Source: Nocardia miyunensis NBRC 108239 (GTDB taxonomy: Bacteria > Actinomycetota > Actinomycetes > Mycobacteriales > Mycobacteriaceae). Taken from it: 64,000 nt of DNA. The translations under genes and the position numbers were made by a program. The stretch lies in NCBI RefSeq assembly GCF_001613065.1, contig NZ_BDBQ01000081.1, forward strand, positions 20,416-84,415, in the 5' to 3' direction. The notes under the pieces were generated by a model. The model saw nothing but the letters and a program-made list of their open reading frames with translations, did no database searches and was not told where the DNA came from. Position 1 is the stretch's first letter. Each line of letters starts with the position of its first letter. Shown here piece by piece: positions 9,030 to 18,004 of the stretch.

Positions 9030-9760
9030 CCTCGGCCGAACAATCCGCCGAAGCCGGGCCGGGTGTGCAGTTGGAGCGGTTGACCCGCAAATTCGGTGGC
9101 CGGGCCGTCCTCGACGACGTCGATCTGACGATTCCCGAAGGCCAGTTCGTGGCGCTGCTGGGTAAGAGCGGGTCCGGTAAGTCCACGCTGTTGCGGGCGC
9201 TGGCCGGTATCGACCACGGTGTGGCGGGCGCGGGCCTGCTGCGGGTGCCGGGGCGGACATCGATGGTGTTCCAGGACTCGCGGCTGCTGCCCTGGAAACG
9301 TGTCCTGCCCAACGTCCTGTACGGCCAGCCGCGCTCGCGCCGGGCCGTCGCCACGGCACTGCTGGCCGAGGTGGGCCTGGCCGGACGTGAAAAGGCTTGG
9401 CCCGGTGAGCTTTCCGGCGGCGAGCAGCAGCGCGCCGCACTCGCGCGCGCCCTGGTGGGCGAGCCGGAACTGCTGCTGGCCGACGAACCGTTCGGCGCCC
9501 TGGACGCGCTGACCCGCATACGCATGCACGCCCTGCTGCGCCGCCTGGTCGAGGCGCATCGCCCGACCGTGCTGCTGGTGACCCACGACGTCGACGAGGC
9601 CATCACGCTCGCTCAGCGGGTGCTGATCCTGGATCACGGTCGCATCGAGGTCGACATCGACATCGATTTCGACGGCCCGCGCGATCCGGCGCAGCCGCAG
9701 TTCCAGCAGATCCGGCGGTCGCTGCTGAGCGCGCTGGGCGCCGATCCGATCGCGGCCTGA
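9005..9760 (+). CDS. ABC importer ATP-binding protein (SsuB-like)
   Basis: GTG 9005 starts a 251-residue ATPase inside the permease gene, with AAAGG seven bases upstream. Walker A is GKSGSGKST, the signature is LSGGEQQR, Walker B is LLLADEPFGALDA, and the switch is VTHDVDEA. All catalytic residues are present. The length and the short Walker A to Q-loop region (MVFQDSRLLPWK) match SsuB/TauB sulfonate ATPases. With the two upstream genes it makes a complete importer, followed 39 bp later by an LLM monooxygenase. The C-terminal tail is acidic (EVDIDIDFDG), an uncommon ending whose role is unknown. Confidence 0.88.
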   Translation: MATNPGGLTSAEQSAEAGPGVQLERLTRKFGGRAVLDDVDLTIPEGQFVALLGKSGSGKSTLLRALAGIDHGVAGAGLLRVPGRTSMVFQDSRLLPWKRVLPNVLYGQPRSRRAVATALLAEVGLAGREKAWPGELSGGEQQRAALARALVGEPELLLADEPFGALDALTRIRMHALLRRLVEAHRPTVLLVTHDVDEAITLAQRVLILDHGRIEVDIDIDFDGPRDPAQPQFQQIRRSLLSALGADPIAA

Positions 9761-9799
9761 GCACCGATTCCTCCACTACCGGAAAGATTCTCACTCCCG

Positions 9800-11143
9800 A
9801 TGAGCAGAACCCTGCACTTGAACGCGTTCCTGATGTCCACCGGCCACCACGAGGCATCGTGGCGACTGCCGGGATCGGATCCGTTGGCGCACTTGGATAT
9901 CGAGCACTACATCCGGTTGGCGCAGACGGCCGAGCGGGGCAAGTTCGATTCCATCTTCTTCGCGGATTCGCCGGTGATACAGGGAGATCCGGGCCGCCGT
10001 CCGGTGGGCAAACTGGAGCCGACCGTGCTGCTGACCGCCATCGCGCTGCGCACCAGCCGTCTCGGCCTGATCGCCACCGCCTCGACCAGCTACAACGATC
10101 CCTACAACCTGGCCCGCCGCTTCGCCTCGGTCGACTGGGTGTCCGGTGGCCGGGTGGGCTGGAACATCGTCACCACCGCCGGGGCCGACGCGGCCCGCAA
10201 CTTCGGGCTCGACGACGTCCCCGATCACCGGTTGCGTTACGAGAAGGCCGCCGAATTCGTCGACGTGGCAACCAAACTCTGGGACAGCTGGGACGACGAC
10301 GCCTATATCGGCGACAAGGAACTCGGCATCCACTCCGATCCGGACAAGGTTCGCGAGATCAACCACGTCGGTGAGTTCTTCCGGGTGGCCGGGCCGCTCA
10401 ACGTGCCGCGCTCCCCGCAGGGGTATCCCGTTCTGGTGCAGGCGGGTTCGTCCGAGGACGGCAAGGGCTTCGCGGCCCGCTACGCCGAGGCGGTGTTCAC
10501 CGCGCAGCAGACCCTCGCGGACGGCAAACAGTTCTACGCCGATCTGAAGGACCGGGCTCGCCGCCTCGGCCGCGATCCCGGCACGGTCAAGATTCTGCCG
10601 GGCATCGTCCCCGTCATCGGCGACACCGAGGCGCACGCGAGGGAACTCGACGACGAGCTCACCAACCTGATCCAGCCGGAGTATCAGCGTCGCACCCTCG
10701 CCGAGCGGTTCAACCTGCCCGTCGAGGCGCTGGACCTGGACAGCGAACTGCCCGCCGAATTGCCCACCGAGGACGAGGTCCAGGGGGCGAAGAGCCGGTT
10801 CACGCTGATCGTGAATCTCGCTCGGCGCGAACGGCTCACGGTGCGTCAGCTGATCGCCCGCCTCGGCGGCGGACGCGGCCACCGGACCTTCGCGGGCACG
10901 GCGGAACAGGTCGCGGACACCATCGAGGAATGGTTCACCGAGGGCGCGGCCGACGGATTCAACGTGATGCCCGCCGCGCTGCCCTCGGGACTGGACGTCT
11001 TCGTGGACCGGGTGGTGCCGATTCTGCAGGAGCGCGGGCTGTTCCGGACCGAATACACCGACTCCACCCTGCGTGGGCACTACGGGCTGGCACGACCGGA
11101 GAATCAGTTCAGCGTGGCGGCCGACGCGGCGATTGCCCAGTGA
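9800..11143 (+). CDS. NtaA/DszA-family LLM flavin-dependent monooxygenase
   Basis: The protein has 447 residues and is full length. Family markers in order are LHLNAFLMSTGHHEASWR at the start, IFFADSP near residue 50, TASTSYNDPYNLARRFASVD near 92, WNIVTTAGADAARNFG near 118, LWDSWDDDAYI near 160, and ADGFNVMPAALPSG near 390. It is closest in pattern to the LLM gene at 1948 (shared PVI-GD and YNLARRF context) and less like the pair at 20-23 kb. It follows the SsuABC-like importer by 39 bp, so it likely acts on the imported compound. The stop overlaps the GTG of a large ABC exporter gene. Confidence 0.87.
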   Translation: MSRTLHLNAFLMSTGHHEASWRLPGSDPLAHLDIEHYIRLAQTAERGKFDSIFFADSPVIQGDPGRRPVGKLEPTVLLTAIALRTSRLGLIATASTSYNDPYNLARRFASVDWVSGGRVGWNIVTTAGADAARNFGLDDVPDHRLRYEKAAEFVDVATKLWDSWDDDAYIGDKELGIHSDPDKVREINHVGEFFRVAGPLNVPRSPQGYPVLVQAGSSEDGKGFAARYAEAVFTAQQTLADGKQFYADLKDRARRLGRDPGTVKILPGIVPVIGDTEAHARELDDELTNLIQPEYQRRTLAERFNLPVEALDLDSELPAELPTEDEVQGAKSRFTLIVNLARRERLTVRQLIARLGGGRGHRTFAGTAEQVADTIEEWFTEGAADGFNVMPAALPSGLDVFVDRVVPILQERGLFRTEYTDSTLRGHYGLARPENQFSVAADAAIAQ

Positions 11144-14100
11144 GCCAGTCGAATTCGGCTGCGGATCGGAGTTGGTGGCGGTACCTGCTGCGCCGATGTC
11201 TGGCGCATCCGCGGGCTGTCACGGGTGCGGCGGTCGGCGCCGCGGGCAGTGCCGCGCTGACCGCCGCACTGCCTCTGGTGGTGCGGCACGTGGTCGATTC
11301 GCTCGGCGATTCCCGGGTGCCGCTGGCCGCCGCCGTGACCGTGCTGATCGTGATCGGTGTGGTCCGGTTCGGCATGTCGATGCTGCGGCGGGTCTGCTCG
11401 TCCACGCTCTCGCTGGGAGTCCAGTTCGACCTGCGCTCGGATCTGTTCGCCGCGCTGGTGCACATGCCCGGACGCGAACAGATGACGGTGACGACCGGAC
11501 AGGTGGTCAGCCGCGCGATCAGCGACATCACGCTGATTCAGATGTTCCTGCAACTGATTCCGGTCGTCACCGGCAATGTGGCGCTGCTGCTCGGCGCGCT
11601 GGTGCTGATGGCGACGATGTCACTGCCGCTGGCGGTGGTAGCCCTGGTCCTGCTTCCGGCGCTGTGGATCGTCACCCGGCGCTCGCAGCGAGAGTTGTTC
11701 CCCGCCAACTGGGATGCGCAGGCCCAGGCGGCGGAGGTGGCGATGCGGGTGGAGTCGGCGGTCGCCGGGGTGCGCGTGGTCAAGGGGTTCGGCCAGGAGC
11801 GCAGGGAGACAGGCGAGTTGGAACAGCGCGCCCGCGATCTGTTCCGGTCCCGGTTGCGCGTCGTGCGGATCACCAGCCGGTTCACTCCCGCGATGGCGGC
11901 GCTGCCCGCACTGGGGCAGGTGTTCATTCTCGTGCTGGGTGGTCTGCTGGCTCTGCACCAATCCATCAGTCTCGGAACGTTTCTCGCGTTCATGACCTAC
12001 CTGGGCTCGTTCGTGAGCCCGGTGCGGCAGTTCTCCACCCTGCTCACCGTCAGCCAGCAGGGTAAAGCGTCACTGGATCGGGTGCGCGAGGTCATCGACG
12101 CCGGGCCTCGCCGTGAGCCGACTGTGCACACGCCGCCCGTGGCGGCTGCCGCGACGCCGCGGATCGACCTGTTGGATGTGACCGTACGGATCGGCGACAC
12201 CGCGGTCCTCGACCATCTGGACCTGACGATTCCCGCCGGTAGGACCGTGGCGTTGGCGGGCGGTGCGGGTTCGGGCAAGTCGACGCTCACCGCACTGCTG
12301 CCGCGGCTGATCGATCCGGATGCCGGTGTGGTGCGCCTGGACGGCGTGGACGTGCGGGAGCTGCCGCAGGTTCGGGGCCGGGTGGCGATCGTCTTCGAGG
12401 ACACCCACCTGATGGCCGACACCATCCGCGCGAACGTGGCCTACGGACGGCCGGAGGCCACCGACGAACAGGTATGGCACGCACTGTATCTCGCGGCCGC
12501 GGACGAATTCGTCCGGCGGCTGCCCGATGGGCTCGACACCCCGATCGGCGAACGGGGACAGCGGCTTTCCGGTGGTCAGCGGCAACGTCTGGCGCTGGCT
12601 CGCGCGTTGATCACCGATGCGCCGGTACTGGTGCTCGACGACGCGACGTCCGCGATCGATGCGAAGGTCGAGCAGACCATCTTCGAACGCATCGCCGCAG
12701 AGGTGCGACGTCGCACCACGGTGGTTGTGGCGCACCGCATTTCGACCCTCGCGCTGGCCGACGAAGTGGTGATCCTGGATCGCGGCCGCGTCGCCGAATC
12801 TGGCACCCTGGCCGAACTCCAGGAGTCCGGTGTGCTGTTCGCGACGCTGTTCACTCCGCCGGATGCGGCGGAAATCGGTGCGGCACTGCGTACCACGACC
12901 GATGCCGTGCCGACCGAGATGCTGTGGGCGGAACCCACGGAGTACGGCGACGAGACCCGAACCCTGGAGCAGATGGCGCGGGCGTTCTCCCATCATGCGG
13001 CCGGTGCGGGTGGCTTCGGACGCGGCGGCGGCATGATGATCTCCGCACCGCCCAGTGGCGACGTGCAGCAACTCATCGACGCGCTGGCGCCAGTGTCCGG
13101 CGAACCCGACGTGCCCGAAAGCTTCACCCGCACAGCCGATCCGGAATTCAGCCTGCGCAGGTTGCTGCGCCCGTTCGCGAGGCCGCTGCTGGCGGGCCTG
13201 GCCCTGGTCGCACTCGATGCGATAGCACAGATTCTGATCCCGGTGCTGGTGCGATCCGGCATCGACCAGGGCGTACTGGTCGGCGCGCGGGACGTCCTGC
13301 TCGGCGCGGCGGCACTGGCGGCGGCGGTGGTGCTCGTGGACTGGGGGATCAGTGTCGCGCAGGTGCGGGTGACCGGACGGGCCGGGGAGCGGCTGCTTTT
13401 CGGCCTGCGGGTCAAGACGTTCGCCCAGCTGCAACGCCTCGGGTTGCAGTACTACGAACGCGAACTCGGCGGGCGGATCATGACCCGCATGACGACCGAT
13501 GTCGACGGTCTGTCGACCTTCTTGCAGACCGGCCTGTCCACGGCGCTGACCTCCTCGCTGACCATCGGCGGCGTGGTGGTCGCACTGCTGGTGATCGACG
13601 CGAAACTGGCCCTGGTGGTGCTCGCGCTGATGCCGATCCTGATCGCCGCCACGATATGGTTCCGGCGATCGTCGGTGCCCGCCTACAACACCGCGCGGGA
13701 CAAGGTCAGCGTGGTCAACGCCTATCTGCAGGAGAATGTCGACAATATCAAGGTCACCCAGGCGTACCGCCGAGAAGCGTTGAACCAGAACAGGTTCGAC
13801 CGACTCTCGTGGGAGTACCGCGACGCGCGGCTGCGCAGTCAGACCCTGATGGCCGTGTTCTTCCCGTTCATCGAATTCCTGTCGGTGGTCGCGACGGCCG
13901 CGGTGCTCGCGGTGGGGGTGCATCAGGTTCGCGCCGGTGACCTCAGCGCCGGAACGCTGATCGCGTTCCTGCTCTACATCGATCTGCTGTTCTCGCCGAT
14001 TCAGCAGCTCTCACAGGTGTTCGACAGTTATCAGCAGGCAGTGGTGGGCGTCGATCGGCTCGGCCGGTTGTTCGCGGTGGAGGTGTCCACCCCGCAGGCG

Positions 14101-14901
14101 GAGCGGCCGCGAGCGGTACGGCGGGTCGACGGCGCGATCGAGATCCGGGATGTCGGTTTCCGGTACCGGCCCGAGGACGCCGATGTGCTGCGGGGCGTCA
14201 CGCTGCGGATCGAACCCGGGCAGCGGGTCGCGCTGGTGGGTGAGACCGGGGCCGGGAAATCCACGCTGGTCAAACTCCTGGCCCGTTACTACGACCCGAC
14301 CGACGGACGAATCCTGGTTGACGGCGACGATATTCGGGAGTTTCAGCTCGAGGACTACCGTAAGCGTCTCGGTGTGGTGCCGCAGGAGCCGTATCTGTTC
14401 GGGGACACCGTCCGCGACGCCATCGCCTACGGTAGGCCGGATGCCGATCCGGCCGAGATCGAGTGGGCGGCAAGGGCAGTCGGCGCGCACGAGATGATCG
14501 CCGCGCTCGACCACGGCTACCACCACCCGATCGGCCCGCAGGGACGCCTGCTGTCCGCCGGACAGCGGCAACTGCTCGCGCTGGCCCGGGCCCAGCTCGT
14601 CGAACCGGACATCCTCATCCTCGACGAGGCCACCGCCTCCCTCGACCTCGCCACCGAGGCCCGGGTCCGCGCGGCCATCGATGTGCTCACCGCGGGCCGC
14701 ACCACGATCGTGGTGGCCCACCGCCTCGCGACCGCCGCGGACTCCGACATCGTCGCGGTGATGGTGGGCGGTCGCCTGGCCGAGGTGGGCCCGCACGCGG
14801 AGCTGCTGCGCGCGGACGGCGCCTATGCCGCACTGTGGCAGGCATACGTCGGGGCGACGCGAACCGATGTCGATCGAGAATCGGTGGCTGGACAGCGCTA
14901 G
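11140..14901 (+). CDS. Fused ABC exporter (TMD-NBD-TMD-NBD), Rv0194-like, asymmetric ATP sites
   Basis: GTG 11140 overlaps the LLM stop (GTGA) and gives 1,253 residues. Two exporter halves are fused: TMD1 at about 20-300, NBD1 at about 345-580, a linker, TMD2 at about 675-960 and NBD2 at about 1005-1240. NBD1 has Walker A GGAGSGKST (374-382), a canonical signature LSGGQ (476-480) and Asp501 in place of the catalytic Glu (LVLDDATSAID). NBD2 has Walker A GETGAGKST (1034-1042), a degenerate signature LSAGQ (1138-1142) and the normal catalytic Glu1163. This is the one-live, one-dead site pattern of heterodimeric exporters. Mycobacterial Rv0194 is a double exporter linked to drug efflux. The coupling to the monooxygenase gene suggests export of a product or toxic intermediate, which is inference. 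Confidence 0.88.
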   Translation: MSQSNSAADRSWWRYLLRRCLAHPRAVTGAAVGAAGSAALTAALPLVVRHVVDSLGDSRVPLAAAVTVLIVIGVVRFGMSMLRRVCSSTLSLGVQFDLRSDLFAALVHMPGREQMTVTTGQVVSRAISDITLIQMFLQLIPVVTGNVALLLGALVLMATMSLPLAVVALVLLPALWIVTRRSQRELFPANWDAQAQAAEVAMRVESAVAGVRVVKGFGQERRETGELEQRARDLFRSRLRVVRITSRFTPAMAALPALGQVFILVLGGLLALHQSISLGTFLAFMTYLGSFVSPVRQFSTLLTVSQQGKASLDRVREVIDAGPRREPTVHTPPVAAAATPRIDLLDVTVRIGDTAVLDHLDLTIPAGRTVALAGGAGSGKSTLTALLPRLIDPDAGVVRLDGVDVRELPQVRGRVAIVFEDTHLMADTIRANVAYGRPEATDEQVWHALYLAAADEFVRRLPDGLDTPIGERGQRLSGGQRQRLALARALITDAPVLVLDDATSAIDAKVEQTIFERIAAEVRRRTTVVVAHRISTLALADEVVILDRGRVAESGTLAELQESGVLFATLFTPPDAAEIGAALRTTTDAVPTEMLWAEPTEYGDETRTLEQMARAFSHHAAGAGGFGRGGGMMISAPPSGDVQQLIDALAPVSGEPDVPESFTRTADPEFSLRRLLRPFARPLLAGLALVALDAIAQILIPVLVRSGIDQGVLVGARDVLLGAAALAAAVVLVDWGISVAQVRVTGRAGERLLFGLRVKTFAQLQRLGLQYYERELGGRIMTRMTTDVDGLSTFLQTGLSTALTSSLTIGGVVVALLVIDAKLALVVLALMPILIAATIWFRRSSVPAYNTARDKVSVVNAYLQENVDNIKVTQAYRREALNQNRFDRLSWEYRDARLRSQTLMAVFFPFIEFLSVVATAAVLAVGVHQVRAGDLSAGTLIAFLLYIDLLFSPIQQLSQVFDSYQQAVVGVDRLGRLFAVEVSTPQAERPRAVRRVDGAIEIRDVGFRYRPEDADVLRGVTLRIEPGQRVALVGETGAGKSTLVKLLARYYDPTDGRILVDGDDIREFQLEDYRKRLGVVPQEPYLFGDTVRDAIAYGRPDADPAEIEWAARAVGAHEMIAALDHGYHHPIGPQGRLLSAGQRQLLALARAQLVEPDILILDEATASLDLATEARVRAAIDVLTAGRTTIVVAHRLATAADSDIVAVMVGGRLAEVGPHAELLRADGAYAALWQAYVGATRTDVDRESVAGQR

Positions 14902-15629
14902 ATCGTCGGCTGTTCCAGGCCGAACGAGCGGATGAGGGCGTTCACCTCGTTCCGGTAGAGCTTTTCGGGGTTGATCGTCTGTGCTCCGAGGCTGCCGCGA
15001 ATCTCCAGCGAAACCAGGCCGTGCAGGTGGCCCCAGATGCGCAGGGCGACAGCGATCGCCGCCGGCGGGAGATTCGGGAACTCCGCGCGGACCTCCTTCA
15101 CCAGGGCCGGGTCGAAGTCCGACCATTCGAAGTCGTAGTCGGCGTACAGCGATTGCGCCGAAGGCCAGGCGCCCGCGGCCAATTCGGTGAGCCCCGCGCA
15201 CACCCGGTGCTCGGCCTCCGGCGCCGCACCGCCCTCCGGCGGCTGGTAGCCCGGCACCGGGTCACCGTAGATGAGCCGGAACCCGTCGGGATTCGCCAGT
15301 GACCATTCACGAAATGCGCAAGCCCACGCCATGATTCGCCCGGCCGCGTCGTCGGGCTCACGGATGTCGCGGGCGGCGATCACCGTATCGGCCAGCTCGC
15401 CGTAGACATCTTGGATCAGGATCGTCACCAGGTCGTCACGGGTGCTGAAGTAGCTGTAGACGGCATTGGCCGTCATCCGCATCTCTCGCGCGATGGCGCG
15501 CAGTGTGATCGCTCCGGGCCCGCCCTCGGCCATGAGCCGCAGAGCGACCTCTTTGATTTCCGCCGTCGTCTCGGTGCGGCGGCGTTCGCGCCTGGTCGGT
15601 GTCGCAGTGGCCACCGCAACATCGTACAT
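14898..15629 (-). CDS. TetR/AcrR-family transcriptional regulator
   Basis: The protein has 243 residues. The N-terminal domain (about 14-70) shows the TetR helix-turn-helix, with AITLRAIAREMRMTANAVYS followed by YFSTRDDLV. The C-terminal domain carries IWGHLHGLVSLEIRG, typical of TetR proteins with the WHG-type ligand domain. Its stop overlaps the stop of the convergent exporter gene (CTAG). It is divergent from the NAD(P)-binding protein gene at 15,723, and the 93-bp gap has inverted repeats. Regulation of that gene and of itself is therefore likely. The start at 15,629 has GGAG directly against it, so a leaderless transcript is possible. Confidence 0.85.
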   Translation of the reverse strand: MYDVAVATATPTRRERRRTETTAEIKEVALRLMAEGGPGAITLRAIAREMRMTANAVYSYFSTRDDLVTILIQDVYGELADTVIAARDIREPDDAAGRIMAWACAFREWSLANPDGFRLIYGDPVPGYQPPEGGAAPEAEHRVCAGLTELAAGAWPSAQSLYADYDFEWSDFDPALVKEVRAEFPNLPPAAIAVALRIWGHLHGLVSLEIRGSLGAQTINPEKLYRNEVNALIRSFGLEQPTI

Positions 15630-15643
15630 CTCCGTGAGAAAAA

Positions 15644-15685
15644 TTTACGTTGCGCATAAACTGCACGCCGTAAAGTTTGTGCGTA
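15644..15685. promoter_or_regulatory. Overlapping inverted repeats, candidate TetR operator
   Basis: TGCGCATAAACT (15651-15662) and AGTTTGTGCGTA (15674-15685) are inverted repeats matching at 10 of 12 positions around an 11-base spacer. A second, overlapping pair is TTTACGTTGCGCA (15644-15656) with TGCACGCCGTAAA (15662-15674). The sites fill the gap between the TetR gene and the divergent oxidoreductase gene, in its most A/T-rich part. Confidence 0.5.
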
Positions 15686-15722
15686 GCGTCTCTCAACGCT
15701 TTCCGACACCTCAGGAGAAATC

Positions 15723-16424
15723 ATGTTCATCGGAGTCATCGGCGCGACCGGCAATATCGGGCAACGCGTGGTCGCCGAGGCCCTGTCTCGCGGTCACCAC
15801 GTCCGGGCCTTCACCCGAGCCGCCGCCGCTGTCGATGCCGCACACGAGAATCTGACCTGGGCTGATCTCGACATCTTCGACAGCGACGCCGTCGCCGCCC
15901 AGCTTCCGGGCCTGGATGTGCTCGTCAGCTGCTACCAGCCCGGCAACGCCGCCAAGGATTTCGAGGACACCGTCACCCGGTCCATCGCCGATCCGACCGT
16001 CTACGCGAATGCTGCTCGCTCCCTGCTGAAAGCCCTGGAAACCCATCCCCGTACCAGGCTCATCGTGGTGGGGGGCGCAGGCAGCCTGGAACTCGAACCC
16101 GGCCGAGTGGGCGCGGACGACGACCACCAGCTCCGCCGGGACCTCGAAAGCCTCGGCCTACCAGCCGATTACGCGGTCGCGGTGCGTGGACACCGGGACG
16201 CCCTGAATGTGCTGCGCGTCTCGAATCGCCGCTGGACCTACTTCAGCCCGGCCGAACTGATCGCGCCCGGCGAGCGCACCGGCCGCTTCCGCATCGGCGA
16301 GGACCGGCGAATAGTCGACGCCGACGGCCACAGCCGCATCTCCATCGAGGACGCCGCGGTGGCCCTGATCGACGAAGCCGAACTTCCCCGTTTCGTACAA
16401 CGCCGATTCACGATCGGCTACTAG
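15723..16424 (+). CDS. NAD(P)-binding Rossmann oxidoreductase (atypical SDR, NmrA/YwnB-like)
   Basis: The protein has 233 residues and starts behind AGGAGAAATC. The dinucleotide motif IGATGNIG lies at residues 6-13, followed by a short GHHVRAFTR strand typical of NAD(P)H-binding atypical SDRs. DLDIFDSDAVAAQLPGLDVL near residue 40 and VVGGAGSLEL near 115 continue the fold. The classic YxxxK pair is not obvious, in keeping with this subgroup, and the substrate is unknown. It is divergent from the TetR gene across a short repeat-containing promoter region, an arrangement common for stress- or drug-inducible reductases. Confidence 0.8.
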   Translation: MFIGVIGATGNIGQRVVAEALSRGHHVRAFTRAAAAVDAAHENLTWADLDIFDSDAVAAQLPGLDVLVSCYQPGNAAKDFEDTVTRSIADPTVYANAARSLLKALETHPRTRLIVVGGAGSLELEPGRVGADDDHQLRRDLESLGLPADYAVAVRGHRDALNVLRVSNRRWTYFSPAELIAPGERTGRFRIGEDRRIVDADGHSRISIEDAAVALIDEAELPRFVQRRFTIGY

Positions 16425-16607
16425 CCGGGGCGCGGCCGGGCGCGGATTCGGCGCTGTAACACTATGTGCACGAGTGGGTTTCGGCCCCGCTGGGCCTCGA
16501 GCACGGGCCTTGCGCGAGGCTGGGCTGATCGGTCTCCGCTGAGGATGACGCGGCTGGTCACGCTCAGCTCGACCTGCCCGTAGTACGCGACCACGTCGAC
16601 CGTTCGA

Positions 16608-17819
16608 TCAGAAGTACGTGCCGGAGAACGGGGCCGATCCGGTGGCGAACAGGTCTTCTGCGTGTTCCAGTGCCCCACTGCGTATTTCGGTCACCCGACC
16701 GGCGAGGGACAGGGCCTGCCAGGTGGATCCGCCCAGGTATACCGCGGCGAGTGCGGAGACGTCGGTTGCGAGGTCGGCCGGGGCGTCGACACGATCGGCT
16801 CCCTCGGCGGAGATCCGGTAGTTGCCGGTGTTGGCGGGTAGGAGGGGATCGGTGACGGACAGGACCAGGGGGTCGCTGTCGCGGTAGCCGCGCCGGGCCA
16901 GGGCTGCGCGAACGTCCACCAGACGCAGCCAGGTCTCGTCGTGGACGCCGGTCACCTCGACCACTCGCTCATCGGCGAACAGGTGGCGGATCGGGGTGTC
17001 CAGGGGCATGAAGGGAAAGACGATGCGGTCGACGATGTCGAGCGAGAGCAGGTGCCGCAGCAGACCGAGGTAAGCGGTCGTGCTGGTGGCCACCCAGTCG
17101 TCGACGACGATGGCGCGCTGTGGATTTCGCGGCCAGCCCGTGGAGTCGGCCGCGTGGTAGCGCACGAAGCCGTCCTCGTCTCCCAGCTCGCCGTGCACCA
17201 CGGTCCAGCCCGTATCGCCAGTGGCCAATTCGTGGAACCGCCACCAGTACGACGGCCGGTCGATCGCGCCGGTCCACGATATCCGTTCGGGCGCATAGAT
17301 TTTCGCCAATTCCTGCCACCGGTCGATGGGATCGAGGTAGCGCACCGGACCTGCCTGGGGCACGGTGTCCCGCAGGCCAGCACGTCGGCGATCCAATGCC
17401 ACACCGGCGTACGAGCTCGCCACCCCGTAGCCGAAGCGTTCGTAGATCCCGCCCTGGGTCGCGCGCAGCGTCGCGACGATCTCCCCGCGAGCGGCGATAT
17501 CGGACAGTTGGCGGCGCAGCAGCGCGCTCACCACGCCGCGGCGCGTGTGGGTCGGCAGGACGCCCACGTGGGTGACCGCGGCGTGCGGCACCCGCTGCCC
17601 GCCCGGCACCACCAGCCAGCTGGTGTAGGCGTCGACGGCGCCGACCAACTGTCCGTCGAGCCGCGCGCCCAACGTACGGCCCGGTTCGACCAGCCCGTCG
17701 GCGTCCGGCGACAACGGCGACAGGCCGACCATCGCGGTGCGGAATATCGCTCCGGCGGCGCGCACGTCGTCCGCACTCGTCAGCGTTTCCAGTTCGAGGC
17801 GGGCCGGGTCGGTCGTCAC
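16608..17819 (-). CDS. eis: Eis-like GNAT N-acetyltransferase
   Basis: GTG 17819 follows GAAGGAGACACA at ideal spacing and gives 403 residues, matching mycobacterial Eis (about 400). The N-terminal GNAT domain has VTHVGVLPTHTRRGV near residue 85, the acetyl-CoA binding loop. IYERFGYGVAS near 125 and WWRFHEL near 190 are Eis hallmarks. The C-terminal SCP2-like domain ends in SGTYF, whose terminal carboxylate lies in the Eis active site. Eis proteins acetylate amines of aminoglycosides, peptides and polyamines. The open frame runs 28 codons further upstream, but that part has no ribosome site. The gene stands alone between the oxidoreductase and iclR. Confidence 0.82.
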   Translation of the reverse strand: MTTDPARLELETLTSADDVRAAGAIFRTAMVGLSPLSPDADGLVEPGRTLGARLDGQLVGAVDAYTSWLVVPGGQRVPHAAVTHVGVLPTHTRRGVVSALLRRQLSDIAARGEIVATLRATQGGIYERFGYGVASSYAGVALDRRRAGLRDTVPQAGPVRYLDPIDRWQELAKIYAPERISWTGAIDRPSYWWRFHELATGDTGWTVVHGELGDEDGFVRYHAADSTGWPRNPQRAIVVDDWVATSTTAYLGLLRHLLSLDIVDRIVFPFMPLDTPIRHLFADERVVEVTGVHDETWLRLVDVRAALARRGYRDSDPLVLSVTDPLLPANTGNYRISAEGADRVDAPADLATDVSALAAVYLGGSTWQALSLAGRVTEIRSGALEHAEDLFATGSAPFSGTYF

Positions 17820-17941
17820 TGTGTCTCCTTCGGGTGTCGGGTGATCGGAGCCTGCACGCACCGAGTTGGGCCGTTGGGGGCGGCCAGCCGGTCCCGACAT
17901 CACGCGGCGTCGCCCAGTCGAACTCGAGGCTTCCGCCTCTG

Positions 17942-17985
17942 GACAGTGTGGTGTTCATCCGGAACGCGACACCGCCCGGGTCGGC
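17942..17985. terminator. Hairpin downstream of iclR
   Basis: Bases 17947-17972 can pair as TGTGGTGTTC with GGAACGCGACA around a 4-base loop, with one or two mismatches. The element lies 20-60 bases after the iclR stop on the minus strand. The same region, in a more perfect form (CGGGCG-CGTTG stem), recurs at 27,072-27,110 behind an iclR fossil. I read it as the iclR transcription end. Confidence 0.4.
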
Positions 17986-18004
17986 GATCCGACATTACCG
18001 ATGC

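Noticed and set aside
10930..11139. Seventy-codon upstream extension of the exporter frame
   Set aside because: It overlaps the end of the LLM gene in another frame and is Arg-rich with no membrane or signal character. GTG 11140 with GTGA coupling is the natural start.
16421..16678. Minus-strand frame of 85 codons between the oxidoreductase and eis
   Set aside because: It overlaps the end of eis, lacks a ribosome site and shows no family pattern.
17900..17958. Possible cysteine-attenuator leader peptide (MNTTLSRGGSLEFDW), echoed at 27,060-27,110
   Set aside because: The similarity is better explained by shared iclR 3' flanking DNA with a hairpin. The peptide is out of frame with eis and lacks the usual terminal Cys pattern.
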